A DNA stretch of 49,110 nucleotides. It comes from Lachnospiraceae bacterium. Its GTDB lineage: Bacteria > Bacillota > Clostridia > Lachnospirales > Lachnospiraceae. The translations under genes and the position numbers were made by a program. The notes under the pieces were generated by a model that worked only from the letters and a program-made list of their open reading frames with translations, made no database searches and had not been told where the DNA came from. The stretch lies in NCBI GenBank assembly GCA_018384375.1, contig JAHAYJ010000106.1, positions 1 to 49,110 of the forward strand, in the 5' to 3' direction. The stretch's first letter is position 1, and the number at the start of each line of letters is the position of its first letter. Of the stretch, positions 25,032 to 33,766 are shown in pieces.

Positions 25032-27488
25032 ATGATGCAGTCAGGTGGTTTTACGGAGAAGGCAAAGACAGCTTTACGGCTTGCAGAAAGAACGGCAACG
25101 AGAATGAATGCCGGATATGTGGGAACAGAACATATTCTGGTTGGCCTGATAAAGGAGGGCACGGGAGTTGCAGCAAGAGTTCTGCTTGAAAATGGTGCAC
25201 AGGAAGAAAAGATCATCGAAATGATCCGGGAATTGATCGTTCCGGGGGATGCAGTCATACTGAAGGAAAAAGAAGGATATTCCCCCCGCGCACAGGCAGT
25301 ACTGGAGGAAGCGCACAGACAGGCAGACCGGTTTGGCGCAGAGGATGCGGGAACCGAGCATATTTTGCTTGCACTGCTAAAGGAAGGAGAGAATGTTGCA
25401 GCACGGCTTCTCAATACGCTGGGAATTTCCATTCAGAAGCTGTATGTTGATACGCTCATTGCAATGGGGGAGGACAGCAGTCTTTACAAGGAGGATCTGG
25501 GCAAGAAACAGAGCAAAAAGAGTAAATCGGCATCTACGCTGGAGCAGTACAGCCGTGATCTTACGGCACTTGCAGCGGCAGGAAAGCTTGATCCTGTCAT
25601 CGGACGAGACGATGAGATCAAGAGAGTGATTGAGATCTTAAGCCGAAGAACAAAGAATAATCCCTGTCTGATCGGAGAACCGGGAGTTGGAAAAACAGCT
25701 GTAGTGGAAGGGCTTGCAGCACGTATTGTAGCCGGAGAAGTGCCCTTTACCGTGCAGAATAAAAGACTTCTCACACTGGATCTTTCCGGAATGGTTGCAG
25801 GTTCAAAATATCGCGGTGAGTTTGAGGAACGGATTAAGAAAGTGATCCGTGAGGTGCAGGAGGATGGAAATGTCATCCTGTTTCTGGATGAGATGCATAC
25901 GATCATCGGAGCAGGAGGAGCAGAGGGGGCTATTGATGCCTCCAATATTCTGAAGCCCTCACTGGCAAGAGGGGAGCTTCAGCTGATTGGTGCCACGACG
26001 GTGGCGGAATATCATAAATATGTGGAAAAAGATGCAGCGCTTGAGAGACGCTTCCAGTCTGTCCATGTGGAGGAGCCTGCGATTGAGCAGGCAATCGAGA
26101 TCCTGCGAGGAATAGCACCAAAGTATGAGGAACACCATAAGGTGAAAATTACTGAGGAGGCAATTGTAGCAGCTGTGCAGCTTTCGGAAAGATACATCAA
26201 TGACAGGAATCTGCCTGATAAGGCAATTGATCTGATTGATGAGGCGGCCTCAGCAGTCAGACTCAAAAATATGCATGTCCCTGAAAATCTGAAAGAAATG
26301 CTGGATGAGATCAGACAGATGGATGGGCAGATGGAAGCTTTGGTTAAGGAACAGCAGCTTGAGCAGGCTGCCGCCGTCCGCAAGCAGCAGGATCTTCTTA
26401 TTAAGAAGTACGAAAAGGCCAGGGAGAAGAATCGCAGGAAGCAATCGGAAAATCAGTTTATTGTAGGGGAAAATGAGATTGCAGAGGTGGTTGCCTCATG
26501 GACAAAGATTCCGGTCAAGAAGCTTACGGAGAAGGAAAGTGAGCGCCTGCTAAAATTGGAAGCAACACTTCATAAGAGAGTGATCGGTCAGAATGACGCG
26601 GTCTCAGCGGTAGCAAGGGCAATCAGAAGAGGGAGAGTCGGATTGCAGGATCCGAACAGACCGATTGGTTCCTTTTTATTCCTGGGACCTACCGGTGTGG
26701 GTAAGACGGAATTGAGCAAAGCACTTGCACAGGCAATGTTCGGTTCGGAAAATGCATTGATTCGTGTGGACATGTCCGAGTATATGGAGGGACATTCCGT
26801 TTCAAAGATGATTGGTTCTCCTCCGGGATATGTTGGTTTTGAAGAGGGTGGACAGCTCAGCGAAAAAATCAGAAAGAATCCCTATTCTGTTGTCTTGTTT
26901 GATGAAATTGAAAAGGCGCATCCGGATGTGTTTAATGTGCTTCTTCAGGTATTGGATGACGGTCATATTACAGACTCGAAAGGGCGTAAGGTCAGCTTTA
27001 AAAATACGATTCTGATTATGACCTCCAACGCCGGAGCACAGAGGATTGTTGCACCTAAGAATCTGGGCTTCTTTACGGAGACAACAAAGGAGCAGGATTA
27101 CGAGAAGATGAAGGACGGTGTGATGGAAGAGGTGAAGAAGCTCTTTAAGCCGGAGTTTATCAACCGGATTGATGAGATTATGGTATTTCAGCCTTTGGGC
27201 GGAAAAGAAATGCATGAAATCACCAATCTGCTTTGCAATGTACTTGCCGGGAGGTGTGAGAAGCAAATGCAGATCAAGCTTTCGGTGAGTGCCGCCTTAA
27301 AGGAGCATATAATCAAGAAATATGCCGATGAAAAGATGGGTGCCAGACCTTTGAAGAGAGCGATCCAGAGTGTGATCGAAGACCGTCTGGCAGAGGAAAT
27401 CCTGGCAGGACACGTAAAACCGGGAGATTCGGTGAGCGCAGGCTATCGCGGGCAGCAGGTTGTGCTTGACGTAAAAGGGAAAGAATGA
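25032..27488 (+). CDS. clpC: ATP-dependent Clp protease ATPase subunit ClpC
   Basis: Hexameric AAA+ unfoldase that feeds proteins to ClpP. 818 residues: two Clp_N repeats (1-145), AAA module 1 with GEPGVGKT and FLDEMHT, a middle coiled domain rich in Gln/Lys, and AAA module 2 with GPTGVGKT and VVLFDEIEKAH. It then has an LGF tripeptide at the position of the ClpP-docking loop and a C-terminal D2-small domain. The usual Firmicute neighbours ctsR, mcsA and mcsB are absent; a GntR regulator replaces them immediately upstream. ATG 25035 is an equally possible start. Confidence 0.94.
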   Translation: MMQSGGFTEKAKTALRLAERTATRMNAGYVGTEHILVGLIKEGTGVAARVLLENGAQEEKIIEMIRELIVPGDAVILKEKEGYSPRAQAVLEEAHRQADRFGAEDAGTEHILLALLKEGENVAARLLNTLGISIQKLYVDTLIAMGEDSSLYKEDLGKKQSKKSKSASTLEQYSRDLTALAAAGKLDPVIGRDDEIKRVIEILSRRTKNNPCLIGEPGVGKTAVVEGLAARIVAGEVPFTVQNKRLLTLDLSGMVAGSKYRGEFEERIKKVIREVQEDGNVILFLDEMHTIIGAGGAEGAIDASNILKPSLARGELQLIGATTVAEYHKYVEKDAALERRFQSVHVEEPAIEQAIEILRGIAPKYEEHHKVKITEEAIVAAVQLSERYINDRNLPDKAIDLIDEAASAVRLKNMHVPENLKEMLDEIRQMDGQMEALVKEQQLEQAAAVRKQQDLLIKKYEKAREKNRRKQSENQFIVGENEIAEVVASWTKIPVKKLTEKESERLLKLEATLHKRVIGQNDAVSAVARAIRRGRVGLQDPNRPIGSFLFLGPTGVGKTELSKALAQAMFGSENALIRVDMSEYMEGHSVSKMIGSPPGYVGFEEGGQLSEKIRKNPYSVVLFDEIEKAHPDVFNVLLQVLDDGHITDSKGRKVSFKNTILIMTSNAGAQRIVAPKNLGFFTETTKEQDYEKMKDGVMEEVKKLFKPEFINRIDEIMVFQPLGGKEMHEITNLLCNVLAGRCEKQMQIKLSVSAALKEHIIKKYADEKMGARPLKRAIQSVIEDRLAEEILAGHVKPGDSVSAGYRGQQVVLDVKGKE

Positions 27489-27541
27489 GTATACTGTTTT
27501 TATCAGATAAGACCAAAGATTTGGGCAGGAGGACATAGGAA

Positions 27542-27952
27542 ATGGCTGTTGTAGAAGAATTACTTCGTTCAGAGGAAGACGGCACGATCAGCTTCGGTAA
27601 TCATGTGCTGGAGAATAAGGCTAAGCTCGAGGATTTTGAGCATTGTGGGGATCTTTATAAGGTAAAAACCTATAAGACCATGACAAAGCTTGAGAGAAAC
27701 GGAATGTTTGTGTATGAATCCGTTCCGGGAACCAGCGTCCTTCATTTCACGGAGACAGCAGATGGAATCAGTTTTGAAGTGGAAGGTGATGAGGATGCGC
27801 AGATCACATTGGAACTGGAGGAAGATACTGAGTATGAGGTTTTCATTACCGGTCAGAGTATCGGCAAGATGAAGACAAATCTGGGCGGCAAGCTGAATAT
27901 CAGTGTGGAGCTTGCAGGTGCCGGAGAAGTAAGCGTTAAGATCGTTAAATAA
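27542..27952 (+). CDS. Small conserved protein between clpC and radA
   Basis: 136 residues with no signal peptide or membrane segment, strand-rich, with many acidic residues (FEVEGDEDAQITLELEEDTEYEV). I recall similar short proteins in this position in related genomes being labelled endosialidase, but nothing here resembles a sialidase catalytic domain, so I would not use that name. AGGAGG is well placed before the ATG. Probably soluble; function unknown. Confidence 0.65.
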   Translation: MAVVEELLRSEEDGTISFGNHVLENKAKLEDFEHCGDLYKVKTYKTMTKLERNGMFVYESVPGTSVLHFTETADGISFEVEGDEDAQITLELEEDTEYEVFITGQSIGKMKTNLGGKLNISVELAGAGEVSVKIVK

Positions 27953-27984
27953 CAGTTAGTAGGTTGGTGAAAGAGATTTGAGAG

Positions 27985-28028
27985 AGGCTGCTGCAAGGTG
28001 AGAGATCAAATTTGCGGCAGCCTTTGTT
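27985..28028 (+). terminator. Intrinsic terminator before radA
   Basis: AGGCTGCTGCAA (27985-27996) pairs with TTGCGGCAGCCT (28012-28023) with one mismatch, followed by TTGTTTC. It ends the clpC transcript. Confidence 0.75.
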
Positions 28029-28052
28029 TCGGAAAGGATAAGCATAATAGGT

Positions 28053-29420
28053 ATGGCAAAAGGAAAGAATGCAACTGTTTTTTTCTGTCAAAATTGTGGA
28101 TATGAATCAAGCAAGTGGATGGGACAGTGTCCGGGATGCCATGAGTGGAATACCTTTGTGGAGGAAACGATCGCTTCAGGTGTTTCCGGGAAGAATATGA
28201 AAATACATACCGGAGAGCGAAAAAAGCCGTCCGTTCTTTCGGAAATATCCCTGGAAGAGGAGGACAGGCTGTCCACGCATATGAAAGAACTTGACAGAGT
28301 GCTCGGCGGTGGACTTGTGAGAGGCTCTTTGACATTGGTAGGAGGAGATCCGGGCATTGGTAAATCAACACTGCTTTTGCAGGTGTGCAGATTACTTGCC
28401 CTAGATGGCAGGGAAGTGTTGTATGTCTCAGGAGAGGAATCTCTCAAGCAGATTAAGTTAAGGGCTAACCGGATCGGAGAATTTAATGAGCACTTAAAGC
28501 TTTTCTGCGAGACCAGCCTGAACGCTATAGAGGATAGTATCAGAAATGAAAAGCCGGATGTGGTTGTGATCGATTCTATTCAAACGATGTACAGCGAGGC
28601 AGTATCTTCCGCACCGGGAAGCGTTTCCCAGGTACGTGAGGCTACGGGCGTGCTGTTGCAGCTTGCAAAGGGGTTGAATATTTCGATCTTTATCGTGGGA
28701 CATGTGACAAAGGAAGGGACAGTGGCAGGCCCCAGAGTGTTGGAGCATATGGTGGACACGGTTCTTTACTTTGAGGGGGATAGGCATGCTTCTTACCGAA
28801 TTTTGAGGGGTGTGAAGAACCGCTTTGGTTCCACCAATGAGATCGGTGTTTTTGAGATGGTATCAGACGGACTGAAGGAAGTAGAGAATCCTTCTGAATT
28901 CATGCTTAGCGGAAAGCCCAAGGAGGCCAGCGGATCGATCGTGGTATGTTCCATGGAGGGAACCAGACCGATGCTGATAGAAATTCAGGCGCTTGTCTGT
29001 CACAGTAATTTCGGCATTCCCAGGAGACAGACGACGGGAACAGATTTTAACAGAGTCAATCTGCTGATGGCAGTTTTGGAAAAGCGCCTGGGACTTCAGC
29101 TTGGAAGCTGTGATGCTTATGTGAATATTGCCGGAGGGATCAGAATTCAGGAGCCTGCCATTGATCTGGGGATTGTTATGGCTCTCGTATCAAGCTTTAA
29201 GAATCGCCCCATTGATGACGGACTGATCGCCGTAGGAGAGGTAGGCTTGAGTGGCGAGGTGCGAGGTGTCAGTATGATACAGGCGCGGGTTCAGGAGGCG
29301 AAAAAGCTTGGCTTTACTACCTGCGTGATACCGAGCGTGAGCATGGAAGCCGTGAAGGAGATTTCCGGAATCAGGATCGTAGGTGTGGAGAGTCTTGGGG
29401 ATGCTATTGGTCTGCTGTAG
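28053..29420 (+). CDS. radA: DNA repair protein RadA (Sms)
   Basis: RecA-like branch-migration helicase for recombinational repair. 455 residues: an N-terminal C4 zinc finger (CQNCGYESSKWMGQCPGC), Walker A GGDPGIGKSTLLL (about residue 95), the RadA-specific KNRFGSTNE motif, and a C-terminal Lon-protease-like domain (GGIRIQEPAIDLGIVMALVSS). Length is standard. It follows a terminator and the clpC unit; ClpC-RadA adjacency is common in Firmicutes. Confidence 0.96.
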   Translation: MAKGKNATVFFCQNCGYESSKWMGQCPGCHEWNTFVEETIASGVSGKNMKIHTGERKKPSVLSEISLEEEDRLSTHMKELDRVLGGGLVRGSLTLVGGDPGIGKSTLLLQVCRLLALDGREVLYVSGEESLKQIKLRANRIGEFNEHLKLFCETSLNAIEDSIRNEKPDVVVIDSIQTMYSEAVSSAPGSVSQVREATGVLLQLAKGLNISIFIVGHVTKEGTVAGPRVLEHMVDTVLYFEGDRHASYRILRGVKNRFGSTNEIGVFEMVSDGLKEVENPSEFMLSGKPKEASGSIVVCSMEGTRPMLIEIQALVCHSNFGIPRRQTTGTDFNRVNLLMAVLEKRLGLQLGSCDAYVNIAGGIRIQEPAIDLGIVMALVSSFKNRPIDDGLIAVGEVGLSGEVRGVSMIQARVQEAKKLGFTTCVIPSVSMEAVKEISGIRIVGVESLGDAIGLL

Positions 29421-29480
29421 TGAAAACAGAAGATTTCAAGATGAATTATTTCTAATAATTATGACAAAATTATGACAAAT

Positions 29481-29509
29481 TTGACAAAAATTTAAATTAA
29501 AGTATTCAA
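29481..29509 (+). promoter_or_regulatory. Candidate promoter of the LCP gene
   Basis: TTGACA (29481-29486) with a weak -10 TATTCA (29504-29509) at 17 bp, within an AT-rich stretch containing three ATGACA/TTGACA-like repeats. Confidence 0.45.
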
Positions 29510-29585
29510 ACCGGATGGTTTATGGTAAGATAAAAAAGGTTCTGCAGATTGCAGGACAACCATGGTCATATTGAAGGAGTCGGAA

Positions 29586-30704
29586 ATGGATAAAAAGAAA
29601 TGGGTAAAGCATCTCCCATTATATATTTTAGAGGTTGTATTGCTGGCCGTCTGTGTCTGTGTATTGTATTTCACCTTGCATGTTACGGACGAAAATGGCG
29701 GGGTCAAGAAGGCAGAAATAAAGGAAGAAAATATTGTTGTAAATGAAGAAGTAAAGGAAAAGTTTGATAAACAGGAAGAACAGACAAATGATACAGATGA
29801 GGCAGTTTACACGGGAGTGTTTAATATTGCTTTTTTTGGTGTGGATGCCAGGGATGGCAGTCTGGGAAAGGGTAACAGGAGCGATTCGATTATGATATGC
29901 TCCATCGATATGGATGTCCATGAGGTACGTCTGATTTCGATTTACAGAGATACCTATTTAAATCTTGGCAATGATACCTATAATAAGTGCAATACTGCTT
30001 ATGCCCAGGGGGGACCGGAGCAGGCCATCAGTATGATCAATATGAATACGGACATGTATATCACAGATTATATTACGGTGGGATTTGAAGGCCTGATGAA
30101 AGCAGTAGATGCGTTAGGCGGCGTGGAAATTGACGTGAAGGAAGAGGAGATCAGCCATCTGAATAATTATCAGATCAGCATGGTTGGAGAAAGCTCTGAT
30201 GGCAAGACCTTTACAGCTACGGCGGGTGATGATTACATTCCCGTGACGGAGCCCGGTCTGCAGACTCTGAATGGCCTTCAGGCCACAGCGTACTGCAGGA
30301 TCCGTTATATCGGTGATGATTTTGCCCGTACGGAAAGACAGAGAAATGTTCTGATTGCCATGATGGAAAAGGGAAAGACCGCTTCCATTGGAACACTGAC
30401 AGGTGCATTAAATGCGGTGATGCCTCATGTTCAGACTTCACTGGATGTGGAAGATATTATTCCGGTATTAGGCATGATCGGAGATTTCAAGGTAACCGTC
30501 AGCGATGGTTTTCCTTTTGCGGGTATGCGTAATGGTGGTACTATTGGGAGCAAAGGCTCATGTATCGTGGCCACATCTTTGGAGGATAATGTGAAGAAGC
30601 TTCACGAGCTTTTGTTTAACGAGGAGGACTATGAACCCTCCAAGGAACTGAAAAGCTTCAGTACAATCATTGAGCAGGATACCAAGGATTATCTCCTGTA
30701 TTGA
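29586..30704 (+). CDS. LytR-CpsA-Psr (LCP) family cell-wall glycopolymer ligase
   Basis: 372 residues. A single N-terminal membrane helix (about 12-30), a charged stalk and an extracellular LCP domain: NIAFFGVDARDG, RSDSIMICSID, ISIYRDTYL, YITVGFEGLMKAVDALGGVEIDV, and the C-terminal CRIRYIGDDFARTERQRNVL. These contain the Arg and Asp residues that hold polyprenyl pyrophosphate. Known members attach teichoic acids or capsular polymers to peptidoglycan. AAGGAG is 6 bp before ATG 29586, so the upstream ATG at 29562 is rejected. Confidence 0.93.
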   Translation: MDKKKWVKHLPLYILEVVLLAVCVCVLYFTLHVTDENGGVKKAEIKEENIVVNEEVKEKFDKQEEQTNDTDEAVYTGVFNIAFFGVDARDGSLGKGNRSDSIMICSIDMDVHEVRLISIYRDTYLNLGNDTYNKCNTAYAQGGPEQAISMINMNTDMYITDYITVGFEGLMKAVDALGGVEIDVKEEEISHLNNYQISMVGESSDGKTFTATAGDDYIPVTEPGLQTLNGLQATAYCRIRYIGDDFARTERQRNVLIAMMEKGKTASIGTLTGALNAVMPHVQTSLDVEDIIPVLGMIGDFKVTVSDGFPFAGMRNGGTIGSKGSCIVATSLEDNVKKLHELLFNEEDYEPSKELKSFSTIIEQDTKDYLLY

Positions 30705-30716
30705 CAGAAAAAGCAG

Positions 30717-30746
30717 TTGACAGGAGACTGTTTCATAAGATATAAT
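30717..30746 (+). promoter_or_regulatory. Promoter of tRNA-Trp
   Basis: TTGACA (30717-30722) and TATAAT (30741-30746), 18 bp apart, 43 bp upstream of the tRNA. Both hexamers match consensus exactly. Confidence 0.85.
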
Positions 30747-30789
30747 AGCATTCGGTGGTTAAAGCTGGTAGCTTGAAGCCACCTCATAA

Positions 30790-30860
30790 AGGGGCATAGT
30801 TCAAAGGTAGAACAGCGGTCTCCAAAACCGTCGATGTGGGTTCGATTCCTACTGCCCCTG
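30790..30860 (+). tRNA. tRNA-Trp (CCA anticodon)
   Basis: A 71-nt cloverleaf: acceptor AGGGGCA/TGCCCCT, a D arm of GTTC-GAAC type, anticodon stem GCGGT/ACCGT with loop CTCCAAA (anticodon CCA), T arm GTGGG-TTCGATT-CCTAC, and discriminator G73. The 3' CCA is not encoded. It is a solitary tRNA with its own promoter and terminator. Confidence 0.96.
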
Positions 30861-30868
30861 CTATAAAT

Positions 30869-30902
30869 AAAGTACGGATGATTCCGTACTTTTTCTTTTT
30901 AT
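30869..30902 (+). terminator. Intrinsic terminator of tRNA-Trp
   Basis: AAAGTACGGA (30869-30878) pairs with TCCGTACTTT (30883-30892) and runs into TTTTTCTTTTT. The LacI gene ends on the other strand 43 bp beyond. Confidence 0.92.
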
Positions 30903-30944
30903 ATATCCCAAGCACACATTTTATTGTGCTCTATCATTGCTCTC

Positions 30945-31940
30945 TCATTTCTTTGGAAATGCTGTGGAATTTCGAACTATAAAATGCGGCCGCAAAAGAG
31001 TCCTGCTTACGGGGACCTGGTTCATCAGGCTATGAAGAGCCATATATCCGCACTTCCCGAGCTCGATTCGATCCTGTTTAATGGTAGTGAGAGGTGGGTT
31101 CATATGTGCTGACAGAGGAAGATCATCGAAGCCGATGACACTCAGGTCATCGGGAACGCGAACACTCAGCTTTTCACATTCTCTGATCACACCATAGGCA
31201 ATCAGATCGCTTCCGCAGATGACGGCGGTAGCGCCATGCTGAAGGAAGGCGGGAAGAAAATCTTTGGCGGAGTCGGCAGCATAGCATCCATTGGCAATCA
31301 GCGCATCGTCAACTGTGAGTTGATGGGCATTCATACTGCTGTAAAAGGCCTGCTGTCTCCGTTCGGTGATCATGGAATGGAGCGAACCGTTCAGAAAAGC
31401 AATTCTGGTGTGTTTGAGGTTGACCAGATGATCAATGGCATCATCGATCCCCTCAAAGCTGTCTGTCCCGATGTAGGCAACACTTGGATTCTTACTGATA
31501 AAATTGTCGAGCAGGACCGTGGGAATATTGGTATTTGTAAGCTGTGACATCCAGGCATCCGAAAGGGTAAAGCCCAGGAGAAATGCGCCGGAGTACCCCT
31601 TCTTCAGCATAAAGGTATCGTATTTTTCCTGCTGTTGAAAGGCGGGTGTGATCGGGAGCACTGTGACATCCCAATTGTCACGGAAGGCTGCCTGTCGAAA
31701 GCCAAGAACCAGATCATAGCCAAATTGATTGGAGGAATCAAAATCCATGTTCTCAATAAAGACACAGAGTTTTTTATTCTCTTCTTTTTTCATTTTTTTC
31801 GTAATATAGCCCATCTCCACGGCAGTGTCAAGAACAGTCTGACGCAGCTGTGGACTGATATCGCTTGCACCGTTTAATCCCTTGGATACAGTGCTGATTG
31901 AAACACCAAGCTTATTGGCAATGTCTTTTATAGTGGCCAA
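30945..31940 (-). CDS. LacI-family transcriptional regulator
   Basis: 331 residues. A typical LacI helix-turn-helix and hinge at the N terminus (TIKDIANKLGVSISTVSKGLNG) precede a periplasmic-binding-protein-like effector domain (FLLGF, TVLLDNF, YIGTDSFEG, AVICGSDLIAYGVIREC, VIGFDDLPLSAHMNPPLTTI). The start codon is TTG, with GAGAGGGA correctly placed and no competing ATG. No sugar-catabolism gene adjoins it; upstream on the same strand is an OFA-type transporter behind a terminator. Repeats in its promoter suggest autoregulation. Ligand unknown. Confidence 0.93.
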   Translation of the reverse strand: MATIKDIANKLGVSISTVSKGLNGASDISPQLRQTVLDTAVEMGYITKKMKKEENKKLCVFIENMDFDSSNQFGYDLVLGFRQAAFRDNWDVTVLPITPAFQQQEKYDTFMLKKGYSGAFLLGFTLSDAWMSQLTNTNIPTVLLDNFISKNPSVAYIGTDSFEGIDDAIDHLVNLKHTRIAFLNGSLHSMITERRQQAFYSSMNAHQLTVDDALIANGCYAADSAKDFLPAFLQHGATAVICGSDLIAYGVIRECEKLSVRVPDDLSVIGFDDLPLSAHMNPPLTTIKQDRIELGKCGYMALHSLMNQVPVSRTLLRPHFIVRNSTAFPKK

Positions 31941-31971
31941 GCGTTATCCCTCTCTTCTTCGGTAAAAAATT

Positions 31972-32019
31972 CGTATAACTGATAAATTAAGTATAACTTA
32001 TTTGAAATCGATTTTGCAA
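31972..32019 (-). promoter_or_regulatory. lacI-type gene promoter with repeated operator-like sequence
   Basis: On the minus strand TTGCAA (32014-32019) and TATACT (31990-31995) are 18 bp apart. The octamer GTATAACT (plus-strand reading) occurs at 31973-31980 and 31991-31998, one copy overlapping the -10. The inverted repeat TAAGT-ATA-ACTTA spans 31988-32000. Plausible autoregulatory operators for the LacI protein. Confidence 0.5.
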
Positions 32020-32062
32020 GTGTACGTTAACATCTGACAGAAAATTCTTATGATAAAAAACA

Positions 32063-32095
32063 GAAACCCCCAAGAGTAACCTCTTGGGGGTTTCC
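32063..32095 (-). terminator. Intrinsic terminator of the MFS transporter gene
   Basis: GAAACCCCCAAGAG (32063-32076) is perfectly complementary to CTCTTGGGGGTTTC (32081-32094). On the minus strand it is followed by TGTTTTTTATC. The rest of the 312-bp gap (31941-32253) holds the lacI promoter and a weak GAGTTGA/TCAACTC repeat at 32140-32161; I see nothing else there. Confidence 0.9.
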
Positions 32096-32253
32096 GTTTG
32101 TGTAAAAGGGGAATTCTTCCGGAATTGCTAATTAGCTCTGAGTTGATTCCGTTCTCAACTCTGTTGTTATTATATTGCTGTAAATTACGAAAATCTATAA
32201 GCATTTTGCTAAAAAATAACAATATATTGACCAAAACGACAAATAGATCTTTT

Positions 32254-33582
32254 TTATTCCACAGGCTTGTCTGATTTCTTTCCAATCATTGTAAAACAGA
32301 TAATGGCAGCAATGATGTAAAGTACGAGAGTTACGTACAAAACAGTTTGATATCCGCTGGGATTGACAACGATCGTTTCAATGGTTCCGTCTGCCAGTTC
32401 ATGAGCCATTTCCACTTCCTTGCCAAAATGCTTTACGATAAAAGCTGCCATCTGGTTGCCGGTAAGTCCTGCAAATGCCCATGCGGAAAGGGTGATTCCG
32501 TGGATGGCACTGATATTTTTCATACCGTAATGATCGGAGAGCAGTGTGGGAACATTACTGTATCCACCGCCGTATCCGGCATTCACAACGAACAAAAGAA
32601 TCAGAACGAGCACCATCAGAAGCTTGTTTTGTCCCATGTTGGTAATGCCCTGTGTGAGAATTACCAGTCCTGTAGCAATGATGGACAAAATGAAAATAAT
32701 CTTGTAGATGCTGTTACGATCCTTAAAGGTATCAGCCCAGGCAGAGAAGCCAAGACGCCCGCCTGCATTAAAGACTGCTGTTACGGAGGAAAGAACACCT
32801 ACAACACCGACAAGACCGATACATTTGATGATCATCTTTTCCTGGGAAATCAGGGCAAGACCGCAGGTGATATTAATATAGAACATCAGCCAGATGCCGA
32901 TGAAGGTAACAGGTTTTTCTTTGATGACATCGATTGCGCGGGCACCCTTTTCACTGGAGGCCGGTTCGTGCCATCCCTCAGGCTTTGCAAGAAGAATATG
33001 ACCTGCAAACATCATGACGAAATAAACCAGGGCAAGGATCAGGAACATCTTGTAAATGCCACCTTCGCCCAGAGAGTCAAGGAGTGACTGCATGATCGGG
33101 CTGGCGATTGCCTTTGCGGCGCCAAAGCCTGCTACGGCAAGACCGGTTGCAAGACCTTTACGATCCTGGAACCAGAGCATCAACGTCTTGACAGGGGACA
33201 AATAACCGGTTCCGAGGCCGATTCCCATGATCAGACCGTAACATATGTAAATGCCAAGCAGGGAAACAAGGCTTCCGGGATGAGCGCCGCCATACCAGAT
33301 GAAAAGACCTGTGCCGGCCATTCCGGCAGCAAAGCAGATGGTTGCAATCAGAGAAGATTTGTGAATATCTTTTTCTACGACGTTACCGAGAAATGCGGCG
33401 GACATGCCGAGGAAAAAGATGGCAAAACTGAAGGCCCATTCCGTAGCACCCTTGGAAAAGCCGATATAGTCAGCAATTTCCTGGCTGAAGATGGACCAGC
33501 AATAAACAGTACCGATGCTGCAGTGAAGTAATAAGGCGGGTATTGCAGCTCTTACCCATTTGTTTTGTGGTAAATTTTTCAT
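32254..33582 (-). CDS. MFS transporter, OFA (oxalate:formate antiporter-like) family
   Basis: About 442 residues with 12 predicted membrane helices. The start region (MKNLPQNKWVRAAIPALLLHCSIGTVYCWSIF) and FSFAIFFLGMSAAFLG, GIGLGTGYLSPVKTLMLWFQDRKGLATGLAVAGFG are characteristic of the OFA branch of MFS carriers, which move small mono- or dicarboxylates. The substrate cannot be deduced. Start 33582 (AAGTGAG upstream) is favoured over an unlikely 29-residue extension. It has its own promoter and terminator. Confidence 0.9.
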   Translation of the reverse strand: MKNLPQNKWVRAAIPALLLHCSIGTVYCWSIFSQEIADYIGFSKGATEWAFSFAIFFLGMSAAFLGNVVEKDIHKSSLIATICFAAGMAGTGLFIWYGGAHPGSLVSLLGIYICYGLIMGIGLGTGYLSPVKTLMLWFQDRKGLATGLAVAGFGAAKAIASPIMQSLLDSLGEGGIYKMFLILALVYFVMMFAGHILLAKPEGWHEPASSEKGARAIDVIKEKPVTFIGIWLMFYINITCGLALISQEKMIIKCIGLVGVVGVLSSVTAVFNAGGRLGFSAWADTFKDRNSIYKIIFILSIIATGLVILTQGITNMGQNKLLMVLVLILLFVVNAGYGGGYSNVPTLLSDHYGMKNISAIHGITLSAWAFAGLTGNQMAAFIVKHFGKEVEMAHELADGTIETIVVNPSGYQTVLYVTLVLYIIAAIICFTMIGKKSDKPVE

Positions 33583-33634
33583 GATACAACTCACTTTCTT
33601 ATGGTAATATGTTATTGAATAAAATCCTAAACCT

Positions 33635-33663
33635 ATTATACATGAGCAATTGTATTTTTCCAA
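33635..33663 (-). promoter_or_regulatory. Promoter of the MFS transporter gene
   Basis: Read on the minus strand: TTGGAA (33658-33663) and TATAAT (33635-33640) with exactly 17 bp between, 53 bp upstream of the start codon. Confidence 0.7.
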
Positions 33664-33766
33664 GTGCAATTTGGGGATAATTCTGTTATTTTGTGAGTGT
33701 ACTTTTTTGTATTTTATGGTAAGATGATAATAATATTACAGAGAAATCTTTTATGGGGTACGAAAG

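Noticed and set aside
31998-32285. A 95-codon minus-strand open frame
   Set aside because: It contains the terminator hairpin of the MFS gene and overlaps that gene's end; no family resemblance.
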